Shown here piece by piece: positions 49,920-50,075 of a DNA stretch of 50,075 nt. The position numbers were made by a program, and so were the translations under genes. The first letter of the stretch is position 1, and each line of letters starts with the position of its first letter. Below the pieces are notes generated by a model that searched no databases, was not told the DNA's origin, and worked only from the letters and a program-made list of their open reading frames with translations. The DNA is taken from contig NZ_BSTS01000029.1 in assembly GCF_030269665.1 (NCBI RefSeq), forward strand, positions 1 to 50,075, read 5' to 3'. The DNA is from Actinomycetospora sp. NBRC 106375. Its GTDB lineage: Bacteria; Actinomycetota; Actinomycetes; Mycobacteriales; Pseudonocardiaceae.

Positions 49920-50075
49920 TGGCGCTAGCTGAAGCTCCTCACTCCTGCTAGATCTGTGAGTGTCGCTGCGGTGCTCCGGCTGGGAGGACCAGCAGGCTCG
50001 GTGCCGGTGATCTCGACGTGACTCGCGCTAGATCTGGCCGCTTCGGCGTGCCTTGAAGTTGACGTGTCCGCCGAG
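49920..50075. other. Right-edge sequence with 10-bp direct repeat
   Basis: GCTAGATCTG occurs at 49947-49956 and 50027-50036. No gene is visible. It may be the end of another mobile element that interrupts istA. Confidence 0.3.

Noticed and set aside
1..50075. CRISPR array, rRNA genes, intact tRNA genes, replication origin
   Set aside because: No regularly spaced repeats, rRNA motifs, complete cloverleafs or DnaA-box clusters were seen; the only tRNA-like sequence is the 42-nt fragment at 18411-18452.

Overview
The window is high-GC DNA with actinobacterial codon use, many GTG starts and ATGA/GTGA stop-start overlaps. It carries a DevR/DosR-type regulator, an MprAB-type two-component pair, a fused CydDC and an NDMA-dependent alcohol dehydrogenase. 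A Pseudonocardia-like actinomycete is my best guess, from gene content only. All functional calls rest on reading motifs and translated sequence; no database was searched.

Layout. (1) 1-4.1 kb is a stress/hypoxia neighbourhood: a truncated zinc alcohol dehydrogenase at the left edge, a SHOCT protein, several decayed small genes (DUF1003, CBS, STAS-like), DUF1918, a DevR response regulator and a universal stress protein. (2) 4.3-6.9 kb holds a BlaI repressor, an M56 (BlaR-like) protease, a perfect BlaI-type palindrome in front of a DUF2231 membrane protein, and a small HTH protein. (3) 6.9-11.9 kb is an MprAB-like two-component pair followed by a flavinylation redox module: a ferric-reductase-like membrane flavoprotein, an exported FMN-binding protein and ApbE. 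(4) 11.9-18.3 kb has a cytochrome c oxidase subunit I (ctaD) remnant and then a complete cytochrome bd operon, cydA-cydB-cydDC. (5) At 18.41 kb the 3' 42 nt of a tRNA-Pro(GGG) gene marks the edge of an integrated element. Fragmented genes follow: a lower-GC membrane fragment and a 5'-truncated SDR.

(6) 22.9-41.4 kb is the most interesting part, a catabolic block in three transcription groups. The plus-strand group is lactonase-like hydrolase, FmdB zinc ribbon, MHS-type transporter and mycofactocin-class alcohol dehydrogenase. The first minus-strand group is class III CoA-transferase, MaoC, acyl-CoA dehydrogenase, MaoC, CitE-type lyase and MmgE/PrpD. The second is leuB-leuC-leuD-like genes, an aldehyde dehydrogenase, a TcuA-like flavoprotein and DUF3870. 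IclR and GntR regulators sit beside them. Together they could import a lactone or branched dicarboxylate, open and oxidise it to a diacid, activate it with CoA, desaturate, hydrate and cleave it to central metabolites. C5 branched diacids (methylsuccinate, mesaconate, itaconate, citramalate) fit the enzyme set best. This is inference; the substrate is not known.

(7) 41.4-45.4 kb is an Lrp regulator divergent from a branched-chain 2-oxoacid dehydrogenase operon (E1 alpha, E1 beta, E2). (8) 45.4-49.2 kb is a decayed phenylacetyl-CoA epoxygenase operon: paaA intact, paaB/paaC collapsed to a 46-codon ORF, paaD intact and paaE reduced to about 14 codons. A TetR (PaaR-like) regulator with two matching operators and a thiolase accompany it. 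(9) The right end carries an IS21-type element whose istA gene is broken.
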